From Xylona heveae TC161 (lineage: Eukaryota; Ascomycota; Xylonomycetes; Xylonales; Xylonaceae), in contig NW_017264197.1 in the NCBI RefSeq assembly GCF_001619985.1, forward strand, positions 1,839,041-1,903,040: a stretch of DNA of 64,000 nucleotides, given 5' to 3'. Under the pieces are notes generated by a model, which did not search any database, was not told where the DNA came from, and saw nothing but the letters and a program-made list of their open reading frames with translations. Positions 9,996 to 22,055 of the stretch are shown one piece after another. Position numbers and translations under genes: made by a program. How positions within the stretch are numbered: the stretch's first letter is position 1; each line of letters opens with the position of its first letter.

Positions 9996-12550
9996 TTACC
10001 AAGTTTCTGGACCAAACTTGCCGCCAGGAGGCACAGTCTTTTGGACAGCGGTTCCTTGATAATCCATGGCACCTAGGACGACATTGTTGCCCCACCAGTT
10101 TGGCGGGTTGGTATTGGTCATGAAGAGAGTGAGGAAGATGACAATGGTGGAAATGGCAAGGCCAGAGTCGAGCGCCGCAGAGGTGACATAGTTGTACGAC
10201 ATCCACCAGCCGCGACGAGTGCGGCGGAGGAAGCTGTTAAAGAACCAGCCGACAAGGCCCCAGGCCCAAAAGTTGAGCGGCGTCGCAGGGGGAAGCGTAC
10301 CAGTGCCTCCAAAGATGACGGGCGCGTTGAGGTAGCGGAGATTGCTCTTGGGGAACAGACGAGCGAGAATGTAAAAGAGGCAGGGCAAGATGGCGCCAAT
10401 GAGCCAGAACCATTGCGTCTGGCTGTAGATGGAGCCGGGGGAGAAGATGCGCTGCGGGCCAATAAGACCCCAGATGACAGAGGCATTGAAGAACACCCGA
10501 CCGCCAGGGCAGGTGTAGTTGTCGGGCTGGTCATGCTCGCAAACGCCCTTGATGCTGCCGAGGGCCCAGTTCATGACGGCAATCTGGACAATGGAAGACC
10601 ACAGTGTCGAGACAATCTGCGTCGCGAACAGAGTCCGAGGTGGTAGCTTCATGTAGTGGCCGAGCTTCAAGTCTTCAGAGAAGATGAGACCCTGGAGCAT
10701 GGTAATGTACCCATATGTCTTGAACATCATCATGGCCAGAGGGCGACCGGGCTGGATATATCCAACCAAGAACTCGGTGAGCACGTTCAACCCAATCTGA
10801 ATGTTAGTCACTGCCTGAATCATACCGATCGGCACCATCCAGACAATAGAAATGATAATGGAGATGACAAAGGCCCATGCAGACAAGTGAGTGTCATAGC
10901 CGCACACGACGCCGAATGAGACACCGAGTGTGATGACAAACAGAACCATGTACCACCAGTCGGGTACGTCGGGATACTTTTTCATCATCCGCATGTGGAT
11001 GTCATCCTCTTGGTTGCGAGCCTCCCGGGCCTTCTTCCAGATCTCCTTGCCGTTGAAGAGGGCGGTGTGGAAGATGACCGCAGTAATGGTGGCAAAGGAA
11101 AGGCCATAGCAGAGGGCAAAAGTGGTGGAAAGGAAAAGAGGAGAGTACTTCTTGTACTCGGCCAAGTTAAGAGTCATCTCTGGAGTCAGAATGCGGCTCA
11201 CATTGTAAGGAGTGAAGGTGTTGTCGTAACTGCCGGAATCACTAATGGGAAGATAGGCGGAATACCAGGAACCCGAGAAATGAATGCCGCAAGTAACGAC
11301 GACAAAGAAAACGAACAAGCCAATCAAAGTGTTGGCAATGGCATGCCAAGGAGCAACTAGAGGGCTTTGGTTGTAGCCAGCGATTTGGGTCCAGTCAAAC
11401 GTAATGGGGAGAACCGATATTCCGGTCCAGCCACCAAAGACTTGGTTGATGACAGGATTCTGAGGACGGATCCAGGTGACAAAGGCAAAGACACTCAACC
11501 CTTGCCAGATGTACCCGGGGAACCAATACCACACAAAACCTGCTCCAAAAATGATCAGGAACCAGCGGTAGCGGGACATTATCCAGCCGCCAGTCTCGGC
11601 CGGATTGACCTTTTCACTCTTGTGCAGAGCGTAGAAGAGGGCCGCGCTTGGAAGCTGGACGGGCCAGATCATGGCAGCGGGCCAGACAAGGAATCGCCGA
11701 AAGATTCCAGCCAGACCGAAACCGAGAATTTGGGTCGTGAAGGTGAACAAGAGCTGAAATCCCCATCCCAGATTCTTCTTGTAGAAGGCGCTCATGGCAA
11801 GGAGAGTATCCGTAGAGTAAGCTGGACCAGTTCCGAAAGTGACGCTAGAACTTGGTCAGTATTTTCATTCATTTATCAAAGAGATGGCACAATTGTGTAG
11901 GACAGTGGATGATGCAGGAAAAGTCGACGGGAAACTAACTTGGCCATAATAGTAATGATTGTGTGTTCCTTCATGTTGAAAGGCCCCGGGTTCAAGCTCC
12001 ACTCCTTTCCAAAGGTACGAAATTTTCGCTTGGGCATAAACTTCTCCCAGGCCATACCACAAGGCCAGCTGACAAGCAGGGCCACGACTGAGGAGATGAT
12101 AATACTGGGAGCACGCATAGAGAAGAGCATGTTCAAAGCAGAACCAATGGTCGAGAAAATGAGACCAAGTGTCCAAGCCCGAATCGTGTTGACTGGAACA
12201 TCCTCATCGTAATTGCGAACTGCAGCACGGACTTCTGGATAAGGAGAGTCTTCTTCGAGTTCCCCCTCGAGAGCGATCTCAGCCTCGACATCGCCGGCAT
12301 TCAGCGCAGACTTGACCGCATCACGCTTCTCCTCAGGAAGATTCGGATCCCACTCGTGAATCTCCTCAAAGTCCCGTAACTGTTCCGCGGGGTCGGTGCT
12401 GGGAGAGCGCGATGGCTCCCCCGAGGCAATCTCGACCGTCGCGCCCGTCTTATCGGGGTTGTCGGGGTTGTTGGTGTCCAGTGTGTTCATGACCACGCTG
12501 TCCGTGTCACGGCGGGTAGGGCCCCATGGCCGTCGTATTCCCATAGGCAT
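9996..12550 (-). CDS. Small oligopeptide transporter, OPT family
   Basis: Proton-coupled uptake of tetra/pentapeptides, glutathione-like peptides or metal chelates across the plasma membrane. Exons 12550-11940 and 11844-9996 (complement) give 819 aa, usual for the family. Residues 1 to about 135 are acidic and cytosolic; the first helix starts near VNTIRAWTLGLIF. The OPT motif NPGPFNMKEH ends exon 1, and the 95-nt intron (GTTAGT donor, CTAG acceptor) rebuilds MANVTFGTGPAYSTDTLLA. KLPPRTLF (the family's KIPPR-like motif) and about a dozen hydrophobic helices follow, then a C-terminal NPPNWWGNNV region. The start is the ATG at 12550; a second Met lies two codons later. Specific substrate is not predictable. 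Confidence 0.93.
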
Positions 12551-15500
12551 TTTGGAAAGTTGTATTTTGGGACAATGCGGAGAAGGCACTCGCTCGTCCT
12601 GAGTCCCAGCGTGGAGACCATTGCTCCTTATTATAATGTACCAGCCCTGTCAATACCTCATCAAAGAAAAGCTATCTGATGGTGGCAAACTTGTGGTCTG
12701 CCTCGAACGACTTTCCTTATCGGTGTCTAGGGCGACGGTCTTGCCAAAACACCAATAACCTCGAACCTGGTAAGGCAGGATTTCGTTAGATAGCCGCATT
12801 TTTTTGGGTGTACTCTCTGCATCTCTGTCACTTTACCAGGAGATCCACCGAGAGCCAACGACGTAAGTGGCAGGTGGTGCGACAGAGACAGGAGCATTTG
12901 ATTTCTTGAATGGTGCCGTCGCTTGGACAAGGTTCATTGCCGCGGTCCAACACAACGGTTCTTATCTTCTCTTCTGCATTGATTGGAGATTGTAAATTCG
13001 CAGCTAAAGGAAAAACACAATCCCCCCTGCAGTGTTCCGTGATCGAGACGCCGAGTTACTGGTCATTCCCCAGGTCAGAGATAACATTAGCTGGGCGGAG
13101 AGTTATTGACCCTAGCCCTTAATAGGTAGGTAAACTGTATGATCACCACCATAAGAAAAAGCTATTGAAAACAGGATCTGAGATGAAACGAAGAAAAAGA
13201 AAAGACAATTAAAAACTGACTGTCGCAGAAAGATATTAGATGTTCTGTAGAGCCCAGGAACAATTAGCAAAATGACTCTTGCCAAGTCAATGCATAAAAC
13301 AGACACAAATGTTCATCGTTCACGCTGCGATGAGTTATCAAGAAAGTTGAATTAAAGTGCTGATGAATCAGGTAAAGCGGGACGAGAGCGCCGCCGAGCT
13401 GAAGCTTTTTAGCAGCGGGTTGCTTGTGTTAGCTGCAGTGCTTGATATGATCCGAGGCGCTCGTTTGCGGCGCGGGGCATGTCCGGGTCGAAGCGTATTT
13501 CGGGAAACAGCGATGGAAAGAGAAGGTGGAAAGCGTTCAATCTGACCAATTTGGAAAAGGTGCCCGTGTCCAGCACTTCCCCTTGAGGACGATGCCAGCT
13601 TGCACATGTGGTCTATTTGTTATCGCCCTCTAACAAACCACAATCATCTCTTAAATGACAGCGATCGCCCTATGATCAGCCATCGAAAGACGGCACAGCA
13701 AGCTTCAATCGCCAGATTCTCTTCCAATTCCGCTTCTCTAAGCAGCAGTAATGACAGATACTCAAGAGGGGCCTTATCGGTGCACCTTCAGGAACCCACT
13801 TGAACCCAGCTACAGGCATGCTCCAGTGGGTGCGTCGGGAACGTTCACGGCGAGATGGAGGAACCGCCGATAAACCCCCTTCCCACTATCGTTTCGGCGC
13901 GCCCTAAACCGTGGGTCTCGCGACATTGATCCAATGGCTTTCGCTCAAAGGCTTCTTCATCTCCATGAATATTGTTTCGACACGACCCATTCTTCTCGGC
14001 AGTTCTCGGTAGAATAGATGCTGATGAATTGATTTTGGCATTTATTTGTCTCGTCATTGAGGGCGCGGCTTGACCATGCTCATGCGCATGCGCCAATTGG
14101 GGGTTCATTCCTATCGCTGTAAATTAATCGGTTCGCGATAGCGCCATCACGTAACTCTATTAGATTATTGGTCAGCGCGTCTGGACCCGGCCAAAGAGAG
14201 GAGGAGATCTCGTGCCATGACAGTTATGCTTGACCTGTTTTATACTTCATTCCACACCAGAGTTGGGCTATACTGATCAATGCCTCCCCCCGCGCGGGAA
14301 AAAGTAAATGAATCAGAGAGCGTTGCCCATTGTCCACATTTCGCGCGGTTGAAAAGATCTGTGCTAGAAAAAGTAGATCTGAAAAGCTGGCTGCATATCA
14401 ATTAAATTCTTTCTGCGTTTGTCGAGCTTAACCTCGCAGAGACCGGCATATGTTTTAGCTGAGTGATACGGCACAATGGATGTAGGCCAATGTCGCAGCA
14501 AGCGATGGAGCGCTTACTGAATGCCAGATCATTCACCATTGCCCGCACAATCACCCTGCTTACAGCAAACTGCTTTTCTTTTCTTTCCTTTTCTTTCTTT
14601 TTTTTGGGGTCATCGGGGAAATGAAACAGGGATAGGGATGTCACCATAGGGTAGCAGAAGCCACGAAATAAATAACTCCAAGCTGCAACCCGAGCTTGTC
14701 AATGAAATCTGAAGGCGTAACTCCATGCTCTATACCTTTTCTCCCACGATAACTAACGCATGAATGGAAACGATCTCACCGAATAACTCACGTGGTAATA
14801 TTACAGGCAGCCTTGATGGTTGTGGTGAGCAACTTCAGAATTCTCAGGTGCAAAGGCGGGCGGGCAGACCGAAACAACTATATATACCCTCTGGTGTTGG
14901 GGAAAATGGCTGCCTGGAGCTAAAGTCTCCACTAAGTAATTGCGACCAAAAGAGGAAGGAGCCGAGCAAAGAGGGACGGCGAAAGAGCTATGTAAGCTCT
15001 TACTCCGTAATTGTAAATCATTGGCTCGTGCATTAATCAGCTTCCAAACATGTTGGACGGGGCTACGGAGGTATGATTAACCAAAGTGCCTTGAGAGTAC
15101 GGGAGTAAATCGCATATAATTCTCCGATATAGATCTATTACTTGAATTATCGGAATATTGCAAGCAAAACCCTCAAGGGTTTAGCCAAACAGGCGGCCAG
15201 TTAATAATGATAGGCGGAGAGAATTTATTCTCGATTTGATACGGCAAAATAAAATATCACTGAAAATTATCAATTAGTTTCGTGACCTCGAGCGAAATCT
15301 CACTGACAAATCATCTAGATGGATACAATAGAATTGATCATTATTTAAAATAAAATTTATATCACGAACAAGAATTTGATACTTGTAGGAAATGTGAGTA
15401 TGTCTTTTAGGCGGGGAAAGACAGAGCGGAGTGCGAAATATACTGGTGAAATGAATGATATTCTACTATCTCCTGACCATCTCATCCGCTGACTATTATT

Positions 15501-15845
15501 CCATCGTGATCCAACGCCGAGAAGAGTGGTGCGGAGCATCTAAGCAAGATCCTAAAAAGCCACGGCGTACTAAGTTCGCATGGCATGCGGACCCGGAGGA
15601 AGAAGCAAAATGGTATATCCAGAAGAAAATGTGAAACATGAACGAAGAAAGTGAAGAGAGATAAGAGATGCAGTGGAGCAATTGCCCAATCCCGAAGCCT
15701 ACATGACAGGCTAAAAGGTCGAAAGTGCCCTCGAGCACAAGGAACGTTTAGACTGCATGCTCTATACATTTTGCTTTTGGCAGCATCCGGCCAAGAATCC
15801 CTCTGCCAGAGAAGGAAAAAGATAAGAAAGGTCTCTGGAAGCAGC
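12551..15845. other. Long gene-poor intergenic region
   Basis: About 3.3 kb between two minus-strand genes; the left part is the promoter of the OPT gene. Only short, unrelated ORFs are present on both strands, with no recognisable motif. 15100-15370 is AT-rich. No RNA gene was recognised by eye. Confidence 0.55.
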
Positions 15846-16703
15846 TCATACGAACATGCCAAACCCAAGCACACACGCGATAAACAGAGACAATAACGGT
15901 ATCCCGCCCGACAGGAGACCAAGACGGCCAATGGTGAGGTCAGCACCTGATGCCATAACCTCGGTGCCGAAAATCTGGTTAAAGCCAATTCTCGAGTCGT
16001 TGAAGCAGTTGGACGGGGTGACCTCTTCTACCGCTGGATCACCATCTTCAGCAAAAATGATGTCGACGCACTTGATACAAGTGTCAGCATGTAAATTGAA
16101 CCGCAATATCTAGATAATCTGGATGCGAGACAGCGAAACTCACATTAAACAGACCGGCGCCGTGCTTGGCGGCCTCGACAATCTGAATGGTTGCATTGTC
16201 GCCGACTTTAACGTTTGCACGAGGTGCATTGATGGGTAAAGGCACTTGCGGAAGGCAGAAACCAATGCCTGGATAAGCTTCATTTGTTGGACCTTTGATT
16301 TGGAAGACAGGAACCATCGGGTTGCTATAGTTGGGAGGGTTGGTGCCAAAGCCCATGTTAATATACATGAGCGCCGTCGAGTGTCCCTGGAACCAGCCAG
16401 GTTGAATAGCAACAGCGCCACCGCTGATGGGCCATTTGGTTCGGTTTGTTGAAGGGGGCATGCCACCACCTACAAATCCAAAAGTCAGTATTTCATCGTT
16501 GGATCCTCAAGCTCAAATAGCCAGACTAAGGAAGGGGAAAGCTCACATGGATACATCCACTGCATGCCGTAAGGAAAAGTCTCATTTGTGTGCAAGTTAT
16601 CGCCACGCCATCCCGGATAAGTAATGATATTGTGCGCTGAGACGGCAGTGAAGGTCGTCGTTGCCAGGACGATCCAGTTGATGAGACTTGAGAATGAGGC
16701 CAT
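15846..16703 (-). CDS. BIM1/X325-type copper-binding surface protein, GPI-anchored
   Basis: Family members are LPMO-like proteins that bind Cu(II) through a histidine brace and, in studied cases, serve copper uptake or wall functions rather than polysaccharide cleavage. Exons (complement) 16703-16547, 16469-16144 and 16070-15846 give 235 aa. A signal peptide (residues 1-23, ending TAVSA) is followed directly by His24, which becomes the N-terminal copper ligand (HNIITYPGWRG). Intron 1 rebuilds MYPCGGMPP; FQGHSTALMYINMG supplies the second conserved His region; intron 2 joins GAGLFN to CVDIIFAEDG. The C-terminus is a Ser/Gly stretch plus a hydrophobic tail (IPLLSLFIACVLGFGMFV), as for a GPI anchor. 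All three exon joins restore conserved family text. Confidence 0.9.
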
Positions 16704-19279
16704 GGTCGTTGGTTTTGATTTTTTTTTTTCTCTTTGACAAAGGGGTGTGCTAAAGATCAACGTTGGCCTTTACTTGCACAAATGCACACACAAACAATAT
16801 CTCGACGTCGTGCCTCTTGGGGGTCGATTATTGTTGTAAACGAGTCTCAGATGTTGCTGGAACAGCCTCTGGCCTCTCTGGGAGAGGCCGGCCTTAAAGA
16901 CTCGAATGGCTTACGCTCTACCATCGTAGGCGCCGTGACCATTGCCTTGGGCCGTCGCAGAGGGTGTGCAGCCGGCCGTCAAGCTTTTTGCTCTCTACTA
17001 CCCGGCAAACGGCTGCAAGTGACTCGTGAAGGATTCAAGGACAGTCGCATCTCTCCCGTCAGCATTCAGCAGAGGGGACAAGCCAATGGAGGCCGCTCGA
17101 GGCGCATGACGAGGGGTTGAGAGGCAGGTTCCTTCACGTATTTTTCGTGCAGTCACACACTGGATGCATTGACTTCGTGCCATGGTGCCGTTGGCGTGGC
17201 CCAACCAGCATCGCCAGCGCCGAGCTGCAATGTGATAGACCGACCGCCGTGGGGAAATAGGGTCTCGGGTATGGCCATTGGCGAGCAAAGGACAAACAAC
17301 TCGCAGGAGTCCCATCTATGCAAGACAGCCAAGCCAACGACAGGGGCAAAGAAGAGAGCAAGAAGCTAAGAGCGAATCAAAAGCCAAAAAGCAATTGGTT
17401 GCAAGCCTTTCTTGGGGACCTAGACCGCCCAAACAAGGATAGATGAAAGTTGATAGGGTGGCAGCCTGAGCTTCTGACTGGACGAGTGCAATGAGTGAGA
17501 TGCGAGCCGAAAGCACCGTAAGCGCCGAGGACCCTTGCCATCTGAACGCCACCCCGCATGATGGATGCAAATACCCAAGAACGGCGAAAGCAAAATTGAA
17601 TGGTCAGATGCTAAGGAGACAGCGAGGAGACGAAGGAGAATGAGAGGAGCTCAGAAGCAGACATGTTGAACGACAGTGTTTGACGGAGGTTTCGAGATGG
17701 TGTGTCACTCTCGGATGGCTTGAAGCTTATGAGAACGGAGGCGTTGATATTAACAATCTGAGGGTCAGAGCTCGTAAGGTCCTTTGTATAAAGTCTGACA
17801 GCCTGACCAGCTTCGTGGTGATATTCGCTGTGGCTCGTGAGGGGGATGATGGCGGCGCGGGCCGCTGATGCCGCGACTCGGCAGGAAGTCCAGCAGAAGT
17901 ATCCGATACCTTTGTCTTCTCAATAAGCAATCAGCTTCCTAAGTTCCTTGTACAGGACTCATCCACATTGCGGCGACAAGAGCCGATCCTTCTGCCGGGG
18001 GCAAAGGAAGGGACGCACCAATATCCATATCGGCTTGCTGGCTGGACACTGAAGAGACTTCGACAAGAGATGAAGTTCCGAGGGGAATATTACCCTTGTT
18101 CCCTGCTCGCGGCATCTTCACACATTCTTGACAAGGTGTGCCTGTGGTAGACCCTGAACTGATCCACAATGGGTTCTTAGGCGCTCATGCGGTGACGGAC
18201 CAAACCTTGGGGACATTCGGCATGGGAGATTCCTCCATCCTGTTTGTTCAATAAAAGACGTGGTTGGTCAAGCACGCACCATTGAAGCACCAGCGTCAGA
18301 TTTTGTTAGTGCTCGGTGCGTTGGAGGCACGGGCCAGGGAGGGAAGGCAGCAGAGCTCAATGTCCATGTTTCTACAGAGTATCTCGTTGCAGATCCTGTG
18401 ACCCCCCAAAGAGAAACGTCCGTGACAACAATTGATTCATGCGTTAAAATCCCCCTAGTTGAGGCAGAGATGAAAACCTTAATCCTGGAAACCTCAGAAT
18501 CTGGACTACGAAGGTTGCGGCGGCAATCTTTAGTTGCATCAATTCAGGATCACAGCCGCTGAAAAAAGGCACTATCATTTCCCAGTGCAGAATGGTCAAA
18601 TGTCTACGCCGCCAATTTACACAAGTTGACCGAAAATTTCGGGCACAATTCCAATAGTATATTCCCAGGTGATTCCATTCCACATTGCCATTCGTCCGAA
18701 TAACCCCAAACGAGTCCTCTGTAGGAAACCAGAGCTGTCTCATGGAACGCTTCGATATCGGCAGCTTGAATGAGTCCATCTCCTCCGTCCAATTGCCCTC
18801 TTCCGCGATCAATAATGCACGGAGGTAAGTGGCAATGAAGATGTCTCGACCAATGCGGAGATAACGTGTTGTCTTATCGCCACATGATTTAGTGGCGTTG
18901 CTATATAGCACCGAGGGCACCCTGCCTAACAGTTGACTTGGCATGGGCAAGGTGCTCGCCCCTCAGATTTTGCCTATCTTAGCAGTCTACTGTCTGTCCC
19001 TCCTCCTACATCAAGGGTATAAAATGCTAAAACTCCAAGGTGCTTGGCGATTAAATGAAGACTTGGACTCTGCACGATTGCACTTATGCACTTTCAAAAC
19101 GGGACGAGGCCTTTAAACCTCAGCTATGGATCGTCGAACGACCACATTGAAAAATTATCTTCAAAGTGGCTTCGACTTGATGATTCTGAAGAAGATCGCT
19201 ATAATGTAATGAACAGAAGATGGCTGAAAAAAAGGAAATTTTCCTGAAGCGTAAATATTAATCGATATATATGCTCTAA
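16704..19279. other. Intergenic region, 2.6 kb, no supported gene
   Basis: A T10 run (16719-16728) lies just upstream of the BIM1-like start. ORFs of 60-170 codons occur on both strands, including a 168-codon one on the minus strand at 18444-18950, but overlapping frames are equally open and none resembles a known family. A decayed gene around 18.4-18.9 kb cannot be excluded. Confidence 0.5.
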
Positions 19280-20821
19280 CTAAGAGTCTGAGAACTTTTT
19301 CAGCCGTTCTGTTGTAAGTTGGAAACACTCGGGGAGACCAGTCTCTTCCCATTTTCCTCCCAAAATAAGCTTTACAACACCGGGTGCACATGTAAATATA
19401 CGAGCCATGCCTATGTTTCCGAGTTAACAAAATTAATGCTCAATCAAAATGAAACGTAAAAATACTAGCGGTAAGCTAGAACTTACCATGAGCGTTGAAG
19501 CCCGCACAGATGTATTGGCCCGGCAGCGAGGGAACTTCGCCCACAAACGGTACATGGTCTGGCGTCATAGCCACGATACCAGTCCACGCATGTTGAAACC
19601 CTTCACCATGAACATTGCCATCCTGGCTGTATTCCGGAAAGACTTCATGGAATTGACGCAGGGCATCATTCATTACTTTTTCGCTATAAAAGCTATCGTC
19701 CACATTAGGGCGTGTTGGTTCATCGCCCAAAGCGGGATTGGATCGAGACGATCCCAGAATCATCGTCCCGTCGCCTTTTCTCTGGATGAGGGAGTAGAAA
19801 TGAGTCAATCCATAGCGAAGTGAAAAAGTATTGGTCAACGCCTTCTCCGCCGAGAACGCTGGCGAAGGTGTCAAAGCATGGGCCTGCGCACGATTCGGGA
19901 GGACATGCTTCGCCAGACGGGGTAGCAGGAAGCCAAGATGAGCGTTAGTGCAATGAATAACCCGAGGAGCGGTCACGCTGCCTCGTGGAGTTGACACTTT
20001 CCACAAATTCGAGCTGGAGACAACATCATCAGGCTGAGCCACGTTCTCAACCGATAAGGCGGGGCAATGTGTGAAAAGGCCGACGCCTTGAGCGACGATC
20101 TCCGAGAGAAGCCACTGTGCCAGCTTCGCTGGATGACTTGACCCTGCCGGCCATTCGTAAGCTGCAAAAGCCTGTGATATTCCTGTCTTCTCCTTTGCTT
20201 CGTCGCCACTGTAGAATCGAACGTGAGATACATCACCTCCGGCATTCTTATACGCCTCAAAGCTAGCGGCTTCAAGCTCGGCAAACTCCTTCGAGAGACA
20301 CACATCGAACGTTGTAGTTAGATTGAAGTCGCACTGTACATTATTTTTCTTTACAAACTCGTCGACTCGTTCGAGAACTACGCGTTCATTGGCAACGATC
20401 TTCCTGGCCTGTTCGGGGCCATGAAGTCTCGCGTAATGCGTGAAGCCACGGAAGGCATCTATCGGAGCAACATTATTACCCATAACAATGCAAGGACGGA
20501 TTTTTTTAAAAAAAGTATCATCGTACCTGGCCGAACATGACCCGCGTTTCGAGAGCTTGCCCCGCCAGCTGCCTCGCGAGCCTCCAAGACGACAATATCA
20601 TCGCCCTTCACGCCAGATTCAACCAGCTGGTATGCGGTGAGAGCTCCAGCAATCCCAGAACCTATAATGATATATTCACATGTGTCCGGTACGGTGGCCT
20701 CGCGGTTGGCGTTCAGAAGAGGGTAGGCACGGGTCGTCCTCTGCCAGAAGCTGAGGCAGGGTTTTGGATTTGGGATGGATTGACCGGGAAAGCCTTTGAG
20801 GTCGCTGTCGGCTGCAACCAT
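19280..20821 (-). CDS. FAD-dependent oxidoreductase, DAO family (DadA/OrdL-like)
   Basis: Probably oxidises an amine or amino acid with FAD. Exons (complement) 20821-20527, 20458-19487 and 19410-19280 give 465 aa. The Rossmann motif EYIIIGSGIAGALTAYQL sits near residue 50, followed by EAREAAGGASSRNAGHVRPD, the second FAD-contact region of the DAO fold; intron 1 (68 nt) falls inside it and splicing restores HVRPDAFRGF. The C-terminal HAWTGIVAMTPDHVPFVGEVP and GFNAHGMARIFTCAPGVV are the usual closing FAD-binding elements; intron 2 (76 nt) splits the glycine of NAHGMAR. No signal peptide, so probably cytosolic. It diverges from the permease at 22056, which suggests uptake and oxidation of one nitrogen compound, but the substrate is unknown. 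Confidence 0.92.
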
Positions 20822-22055
20822 GATGAAATGCTATATATTTCTGCTTAGAGCAGGTGACTCCCTTTCTTCTATCAAGAACAAACAAATGTGACACCCAAAG
20901 CAATACGTTATTAAAAAAAGGCGTCCACCGTTGACGGACGAATGGCACCTTATGAACCATGAGCTTTTCGATTCTCATATTCTTTTAATTATATCTTCTA
21001 AATCTCGCGTGTCAGTTTGGTTCCTCACCTATCTCCTATCGCAGATTATCTGCCGTATTTGAGCGAATCACCTGAAGGCATCGGCGGAGGCGTCTCGAAT
21101 CCATGGATAGGCGGGGTGACGAAAGCGACCGCTCGATACCAAAATCAACTAGTACGATAATGATCGTCGCATAACTTACCACCTCAAAGTAGCATTGTCA
21201 TTTTGAAACGACCTTTCACAAAGATATGCTTCAACAAGCTGTCCGGCCCGGTCCCGTGTCTAATGGGTGGCAGTTTGTACCTTGGCAGGTCAGAGGTATC
21301 GTTGTTGTTGGTCTGAACTGCTGTCGAGGCGAGATAAGCTGGATCGGCCAGGCACCTCGCTTTACCGCGCTTCTACAATTCTTCGTACCCGTACATGACC
21401 TACCTAAGACAGGTACTCTGATGGGCTCCTGACCTCCCTTTGCTCCCCCCGCTCCCCCCGCTCATGGTTTGTTGCACAAAACATGCCCGCCTTGATTTCG
21501 GCAGGTGGTTTATCAGCCGAAACAATTATCCAAACAAGGCAATTTTTGATACACGTGTGTTGATAGTTGCGGAGTTAGCTCACCTCGTAAGTAACGTTAC
21601 GGCTTGCACGTGCGTTCGTGCGAGAATGGCGCAAGATACTATCTTTCCTCCAGGCCACTGATACTCGGCCTTTAATGTGTGGTGCGAGAGAGAGAGAGAG
21701 AGAGAGAGAAGGATAGATGAGATTGCAGCAGTCCGTCCCCGCCACGCTGCTATGATCTAGGCCTTGCTGTTGTTGAGCAAAGCTCCATCCTCGGCCCTGC
21801 GCCAACTGCACATCCACTTCTCTTATCTACTGTGGTTACATTGATATCTCATCTCGCTGCAGGTCCGCTTGACTCCCTCTGTTAGCGCTACGAGGCTACG
21901 AACCTGTTGATCTCTTGATGCCGATCGTCCTTATCGGGTTTTGGCCCATGCAATATGGGATTTAAACATTTAGAGAACAAAGGTATATAATTGAACTCCG
22001 ATTCTCCTAGAGTCTCCGTTGGCAACCATCAAGTCCGTATTAGTATTTGTGAAAT
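20822..22055. promoter_or_regulatory. Shared divergent promoter region (oxidoreductase / permease)
   Basis: 1.2 kb between the starts of two divergently transcribed genes. It contains a (GA)12 microsatellite at 21686-21709 and C-rich repeats CCCCCCGCTCCCCCCGCTC at about 21445-21463. Such GA and pyrimidine tracts are common in fungal promoters. No specific factor site is claimed. Confidence 0.5.

Noticed and set aside
15482-15988. 168-codon minus-strand ORF overlapping the BIM1-like gene
   Set aside because: It overlaps the third exon of the BIM1-like gene in another frame; the spliced BIM1 product is far better supported.
18444-18950. 168-codon minus-strand ORF
   Set aside because: No recognisable motif, other frames also open, isolated in a gene-poor region; kept only as a possible decayed gene in the intergenic note.
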